A stretch of DNA of 64,000 bases. Origin: Clostridia bacterium. GTDB lineage: Bacteria; Bacillota; Clostridia; Christensenellales; Borkfalkiaceae. Of this stretch, positions 59,948 to 64,000 are shown piece after piece. The translations under genes and the position numbers were made by a program. Within the stretch, counting starts at the first letter, position 1. The number at the start of each line of letters is the position of its first letter. Where the stretch lies: assembly GCA_017462985.1 (NCBI GenBank), contig JAFTQB010000003.1, positions 1 to 64,000 of the forward strand, written 5' to 3'. The notes below the pieces were generated by a model. That model saw only the letters and a list, made by a program, of their open reading frames with translations, was not told where the DNA came from and made no database searches.

Positions 59948-61479
59948 AAAATATCACGGTGGATATCGCAATTTTCGGCGGTAGTTTAGGCGGCGTTTTG
60001 GCGGCGTATTCGGCGGCGAAATCGGGCAAAAAAACCGCGCTGTTTTCGCGCGAGGATTGGATCGGCGGTCAGCTCACCTCGCAAGCCGTACCCCCGGACG
60101 AACATAAATGGATCGAGGAAACGGGTTGCACGGCGACCTATCGCGCCTATCGAAACAAGGTGCGCGATTATTATCGCAATCATCCGTTCATCATCGACGA
60201 ATTGAAAACGAAAGACTTTTTCTGCCCCGGCGGCTCGTCGGTGAGCAGACTTTCCCACCCGCCCCGTTTGGCGCTTTCTCTGTTGACGGAAATGCTGCAG
60301 CCGTATCTGGATAGCGGTATTTTGACGGTGTATTACGGGTACGAATTGGATAGCGCGCCCGTGAACGGTACGGAAATTCAGAAGCTGAACTTGAAAAAGG
60401 ACGGCGAGTATACGGAAGTGGTGGCGAAGTATTATTTGGACGGCACGGACGAGGGCGATCTGATCGCAAAGAGCGGTTGCGAATACGTTACGGGCGCGGA
60501 AAGTAAAGCGATGACGGGCGAACCGTCGGCGTTGGATTGCTTTTTGCCCGAGGACCGTCAGCCCGTTACTTGGTCGATGGCGTTCGAGAACCGAAAGACG
60601 GGGGATTACGTCATTGAAAAGCCCGCCGATTACGAGCGTTTTAAAAAGCTGATGACGCCGTACGATCGGTATCCCGTATTCAGTATGTACGGTCCCGATT
60701 CGTCCACGGGCAAGGCGAAGCTGTTCGGTATGTACAACGGCGAAACGGACGAAAAAGGGAACAAGCTTTTCGGGCTGTATACCTATCGCAGGATCGTCAA
60801 TTCCTATCATTTCAAAGAGGGCGTGCCGTTCGACGTTACGATGCTCAATTGGCCGCAAAACGATTATTTTATGGGCAATACCTTCGATTGCGAGCACGCG
60901 GAAGAAAACCGCGAGGAAGCGCGGCAGTTCACGCTTTCGTTCTTCTATTGGTTGCAAACGGAAGCCCCGAACGGGGATAAAAAAGGGTATCCGTTCTTTG
61001 CGGCTTGCCCCGAAGCGGTGGGCACGAAGGACGGCGCAACGCAAACCTATTACGTGCGCGAAAGCCGCCGTATCAAGGCGCTGTTCACGGTTACGGAAAA
61101 TCACGTGGGCTTGGGCGGAAATCCCAATTTCTACGATAGCGTGGGCGTGGGTAGCTATTCGATCGACCTGCATATCACCACGAAAACGCACAGCTTTTTC
61201 TATAAGCCGAGCGAACGCTTCACCATTCCTTTGGGCGCGATGATCCCCGTGAGAATGACGAATTTATTGCCCTCGTGCAAGAATATCGGCACGACGCATT
61301 TAACGGGCGGCTGCTACCGTTTGCACCCCGTGGAATGGAACGTCGGGGACGTGGCGGGCTTGCTCGCGGCATATTCGCTCGATCAACGCGTTTCGCCTAA
61401 GGAAATCCGCGAAAACGAAACGGAGCTGAAACGCTTCCAAGAGCATTTGCAAGCAAACGGCATACAATTGTATTGGTAA
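59944..61479 (+). CDS. FAD-dependent oxidoreductase (PF12831-like)
   Basis: A 511-residue flavoprotein. The N-terminal dinucleotide fold reads IAIFGGSLGGVLAAYSAAKS (GxGxxG variant, residues ~7-26), followed by EDWIGGQLTSQAVPPDEHKW. The central part is a substrate domain, and HLTGGCYRLHPVEWNVGDVA near the end fits the PF12831-type group found in sugar loci. No signal peptide is seen. Could oxidise a sugar or sugar alcohol; the substrate is unknown. Last gene of the operon. Confidence 0.85.
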   Translation: MKNITVDIAIFGGSLGGVLAAYSAAKSGKKTALFSREDWIGGQLTSQAVPPDEHKWIEETGCTATYRAYRNKVRDYYRNHPFIIDELKTKDFFCPGGSSVSRLSHPPRLALSLLTEMLQPYLDSGILTVYYGYELDSAPVNGTEIQKLNLKKDGEYTEVVAKYYLDGTDEGDLIAKSGCEYVTGAESKAMTGEPSALDCFLPEDRQPVTWSMAFENRKTGDYVIEKPADYERFKKLMTPYDRYPVFSMYGPDSSTGKAKLFGMYNGETDEKGNKLFGLYTYRRIVNSYHFKEGVPFDVTMLNWPQNDYFMGNTFDCEHAEENREEARQFTLSFFYWLQTEAPNGDKKGYPFFAACPEAVGTKDGATQTYYVRESRRIKALFTVTENHVGLGGNPNFYDSVGVGSYSIDLHITTKTHSFFYKPSERFTIPLGAMIPVRMTNLLPSCKNIGTTHLTGGCYRLHPVEWNVGDVAGLLAAYSLDQRVSPKEIRENETELKRFQEHLQANGIQLYW

Positions 61480-61483
61480 AAAG

Positions 61484-61512
61484 AAAAATCCACCTCGCGG
61501 TGGATTTTTTTA
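61484..61512. terminator. Terminator of the second glycan locus
   Basis: AAAAATCCACC (61484-61494) pairs with GGTGGATTTTT (61499-61509) over TCGC. Also suits the convergent gene. Confidence 0.9.
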
Positions 61513-61577
61513 AGCTATAAGTAATAGTGAAAAGTAAACAGGTGCGGAAAGATGATACGGGATTGCGCTGTATCCGC

Positions 61578-62774
61578 TCAATCGAAATACCCCTTGTATT
61601 CCACCTTTTTCGTGCTCTTGGGGAATAAATAGTTGTAAAGATCGATAAAATAATCGTCCGTCATGCTCGCCAGATAGTCCACGACGACCTGATTGGCTTC
61701 TTCGTCGCGGTAGCTGTTCGCGCGGCGGTAATAGGGCTTTTCCAAATCGGCGAAATGGTGGGTGAAAAGCGGCGAGGAAGCGTTCCCGTCTTTGAAATCT
61801 TTCAGTAGTCTTTCGTAAAGCTCCTCCATCATTTGCCGTATCGTTTCGTCCGCTTGCTTCACGGCGGAATGTTTGTAGATCAGCTCGTAATTTTCTTTCT
61901 TCGCCGCTTGCAACAGGGCGAAATGCTCGCCGTCCATTCGAATATACGGCTTGCCGTAGCTATGCTCGATGATATTCACCATCAAATTGTTTACGATCTC
62001 GGCATTGATCTTCCCGATCGCGCTGTCCTCGAAATCTTCGGGCGTGAACAGCTTGCTCTTTTCCGCGTCGTGGCGGTCTTTGCCAAGATATGCGATAATA
62101 TCCGAAATGCGCACCACGCACCCCTCCAAGGTGGACGGAACGAGCCGTTTCACGGCTTCGATATCCGTATAACAGCTTTCAATCGCCGTATCGAACGCCT
62201 GAAAACTATCCAGCGGTTGGGGGCGGTATTCGCTCATTTCCAACTCCCCGTTGTGCGCGGCGATCCCGTCCAGCGTTTGCAGAGTGATATTTAACGGGAA
62301 AATACGGTCGAGCACGCGCACCGAATGGATATTGTGGCTGAATCTTCGCCCTGTATGCGCGCGGTACAGCTCGTCCAAGAACCGTTCCCCCGTGTGCCCG
62401 AACGGCGTGTGCCCGATATCGTGCCCAAGAGCGATCGCTTCGATCAGATCTAAATTGAGGTGCAACGCCCTGCCGATCGTGCGCGCGATCCGCGATACGA
62501 GTTGTACGTGCAAGCTCCTGTGCGTGATGTCGTCGTTTTTGTAAAGGGAAAATACCTGCGTTTTATCCGAATAGCGGTTATAATACGGGCAGTTTAAAAT
62601 TTTATCCACGTCGCGGATGAAAGCGGGGCGCAGGATCGTTGCGCCGTCGTGCGTTTTCGTGTTTCTTCTTAACGCGTGTTCTTCCAAACAAGCCACGCGC
62701 GCAAAATTTCCGTCCGAAAATTCCCGTTCCATTTGTTGCGTTCGCTCCGCAGAGAGCGTTTCGTAATTTGCCAT
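61578..62774 (-). CDS. dGTPase-like HD-domain triphosphohydrolase
   Basis: A 398-residue HD-domain protein resembling deoxyguanosine triphosphate triphosphohydrolases, which release triphosphate from dNTPs. Metal motif: ALGHDIGHTPFGHTGERFLD with HD and GHTPFGH at about residue 117. A preceding His is in THRSLHVQLVSRIARTIGRA. RLVPSTLEGCVVRISDIIAY holds the last conserved Asp. Length is near the usual short form. AAGGAG precedes the ATG; own promoter at 62795-62823. Confidence 0.88.
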   Translation of the reverse strand: MANYETLSAERTQQMEREFSDGNFARVACLEEHALRRNTKTHDGATILRPAFIRDVDKILNCPYYNRYSDKTQVFSLYKNDDITHRSLHVQLVSRIARTIGRALHLNLDLIEAIALGHDIGHTPFGHTGERFLDELYRAHTGRRFSHNIHSVRVLDRIFPLNITLQTLDGIAAHNGELEMSEYRPQPLDSFQAFDTAIESCYTDIEAVKRLVPSTLEGCVVRISDIIAYLGKDRHDAEKSKLFTPEDFEDSAIGKINAEIVNNLMVNIIEHSYGKPYIRMDGEHFALLQAAKKENYELIYKHSAVKQADETIRQMMEELYERLLKDFKDGNASSPLFTHHFADLEKPYYRRANSYRDEEANQVVVDYLASMTDDYFIDLYNYLFPKSTKKVEYKGYFD

Positions 62775-62794
62775 AGCGTTTACTCCTTGCGTTG

Positions 62795-62823
62795 ATTATA
62801 CCACAAAAAAGCGGAAAAATCAA
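62795..62823 (-). promoter_or_regulatory. Promoter of dGTPase-like gene
   Basis: On the minus strand TTGATT (62818-62823), 17-base spacer, TATAAT (62795-62800). Confidence 0.75.
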
Positions 62824-62843
62824 GCGGGAGAGGCGCGGCTTTG

Positions 62844-62872
62844 TTGACAAACGCGCGGCGAGGGAGTATAAT
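62844..62872 (+). promoter_or_regulatory. Promoter of RluA-family gene
   Basis: TTGACA (62844-62849), 17-base spacer, TATAAT (62867-62872). Just back-to-back with the divergent dGTPase promoter. Confidence 0.88.
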
Positions 62873-62902
62873 AAACGGTAGAAAAGCCAAGAGGAAACAG
62901 GT

Positions 62903-63859
62903 ATGCAAAGACGAACGCCGCGAAAAAACAACGAACGGAAGGCGCAAAAAACGCCCGCATTGCAAATTTCCGCGATCTATAAAGTCAACCGCAGCGACGA
63001 GCTATTGGAATTTTTGCTGAAAAAATGCAACACCTCGCGCAATAACGTGAAGTCGCTTTTAACGCGCAGACAGGTGCTCGTCAACGGAAGCGTGGTTACG
63101 CAGTATAATTTCGCGCTCGCCAAGGACGACGAGGTGAAAATTGCCAAAAACCCCGTTGCGGGCGGCGAGAAAACGCAAAATACGCGGGGCAAGGGCGCGC
63201 CGAGCGTAAAATTGCCGCGTTTGAAAATTTTGTACGAGGACGACGATTTTATCGCCGTGGATAAGCCCGTGGGCTTGCTTTCTGTCGAAAGCGACAAGGA
63301 GCGCGAAAGCGCGTTTGCCGCCGTGCTCGCGACGTTGCAAAGCCGCGATAAAACGGCGCGGCCGTTCATTTTGCACCGTATCGATAAAGAAACTTCGGGC
63401 GTTTTGCTGTTTGCAAAAAATATCAAGCTTCATTCCATGCTGAAAATGAAATGGAACGAGTTGGTTACTTTGCGGCAATACTACGCCGTTTGCGAGGGCG
63501 CGCCCGAAAATAAGCAGGATACCATCGTATCCTATTTAAAGGAAACGGCGACGAACCTCGTGTATTCTACGCAAGATCCGTCGGGACAAAAGGCGATCAC
63601 TCGGTATAGCGTTTGCAAAGAAAACGGCGAATACGCGCTTTTGAAAGTGGAAATAGATACGGGCAGAAAAAATCAGATCCGCGTACATTTGAAAAGTATC
63701 GGGCACGGCGTGGTGGGCGATGAAAAATACGGCTCGGCGAAAGACCCGTTGGGGCGGCTTGGCTTGCACGCTTCTGCGCTCGCGTTCCGTCATCCCGTAA
63801 CGGGCGAAGAAATTTTGATTTCCGCGCCTCTGCCCGAAGCGTTTCGAAAGCTGTTTTAA
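62903..63859 (+). CDS. RluA-family pseudouridine synthase
   Basis: A 318-residue enzyme. An S4-type RNA-binding domain lies at ~25-85 (LLEFLLKKCNTSRNNVKSLL, then RRQVLVNGSVVTQYN). The catalytic motif FILHRIDKETSGVLLFAKN, with the catalytic Asp in HRIDKETSG, is near residue 155. VEIDTGRKNQIRVHLKSIGH closes the fold. Acts on rRNA or tRNA uridines; target not assignable. AGAGGAAACAGG ribosome site. Confidence 0.92.
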   Translation: MQRRTPRKNNERKAQKTPALQISAIYKVNRSDELLEFLLKKCNTSRNNVKSLLTRRQVLVNGSVVTQYNFALAKDDEVKIAKNPVAGGEKTQNTRGKGAPSVKLPRLKILYEDDDFIAVDKPVGLLSVESDKERESAFAAVLATLQSRDKTARPFILHRIDKETSGVLLFAKNIKLHSMLKMKWNELVTLRQYYAVCEGAPENKQDTIVSYLKETATNLVYSTQDPSGQKAITRYSVCKENGEYALLKVEIDTGRKNQIRVHLKSIGHGVVGDEKYGSAKDPLGRLGLHASALAFRHPVTGEEILISAPLPEAFRKLF

Positions 63860-63890
63860 GCGTTGGAAGCGCACGAAAGCAAAAAAACAT

Positions 63891-63936
63891 ACACGCAAAA
63901 AAAACGAGGACGAACAGCCCTCGTTTTTTTGCGTGT
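63891..63936. terminator. Terminator after RluA gene
   Basis: Arms ACACGC-A8-CGAGG (63891-63909) and CCTCG-T7-GCGTGT (63919-63936) form a long stem with an A bulge. A new -35 TTGACA (63974-63979) lies beyond, with its gene outside the window. Confidence 0.88.
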
Positions 63937-64000
63937 TCTCAATCGATAAAATTGATTGAAGGGTGAAAAAATATTGACAAAATCGAAAAATATATATTCT

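Noticed and set aside
59986..61191. 401-residue minus-strand ORF
   Set aside because: It is antisense to the FAD oxidoreductase, with an arginine/histidine-rich composition typical of shadow frames.

Overview
The window reads as a piece of chromosome from a carbohydrate-fermenting gut Bacillota, most likely an uncultured Clostridia lineage of the Christensenellales/Borkfalkiaceae type. The evidence is TTGACA/TATAAT promoters with 17-base spacers, strong GGAGG ribosome sites, lipobox-type lipoproteins, a DarA c-di-AMP receptor, Big_2-type surface proteins and CUT1 sugar importers without a local ATPase. The taxonomy is inference.

Layout. 1-1640: end of a restriction-modification locus (minus strand) with a divergent XRE control protein that probably acts on shared ACTATAGTA operators. 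1747-6250: housekeeping genes (DUF1846; a pair of YwaF/TIGR02206-like membrane proteins; TrmO; DarA). 6313-31236: an AraC regulator divergent from a ~24-kb operon holding an ADP-ribosylglycohydrolase-fold enzyme, several very large secreted proteins, a CUT1 ABC importer, a DUF4838 lipoprotein, a broken GH42-like gene, GH31, GH32 and a fructokinase. It looks like a fructan/sucrose/alpha-glucoside utilisation locus and ends at a perfect 38-bp palindromic terminator. 31330-36423: amidohydrolase, DUF4832-like protein, a decayed SGNH-hydrolase gene and a GH63/trehalase-like enzyme. 36494-37955: membrane protein and acetyltransferase. 38041-38597: a small XRE repressor flanked on both sides by inverted operator-like repeats, with a truncated small gene opposite. 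38619-61512: a second glycan locus (GH84, RpiR, GH38, NanE, DUF4127, GHL10, secreted proteins, phosphodiester glycosidase, LplA/LplB-type importer, ROK kinase, FAD oxidoreductase), suggesting breakdown of mannose/N-acetylhexosamine glycans. 61578-63936: dGTPase-like HD hydrolase and an RluA pseudouridine synthase.

The most unusual item is a repeated two-gene unit: a 41-44-residue peptide (12562-12687 and 51594-51728; the two align without gaps over their first 24 residues, MK-[KR]-[IV]-Y...I-x-I...D-[LI]-[IV]-T-x-S) encoded 15-18 bases upstream of a large secreted protein whose mature N-terminus begins with a shared 'GxxVR...GLRF' domain. One unit sits in each glycan locus. Other notable points are a shared C-terminal tail (GCGG-x-[IL]-GGVSV, hydrophobic stretch, basic end) on two exported proteins, two apparently leaderless genes, a structured leader in front of nanE, and a dispersed CTCAGAATGAC/GCAATGAC repeat family. 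I saw no tRNA, rRNA, CRISPR array or intact transposase.
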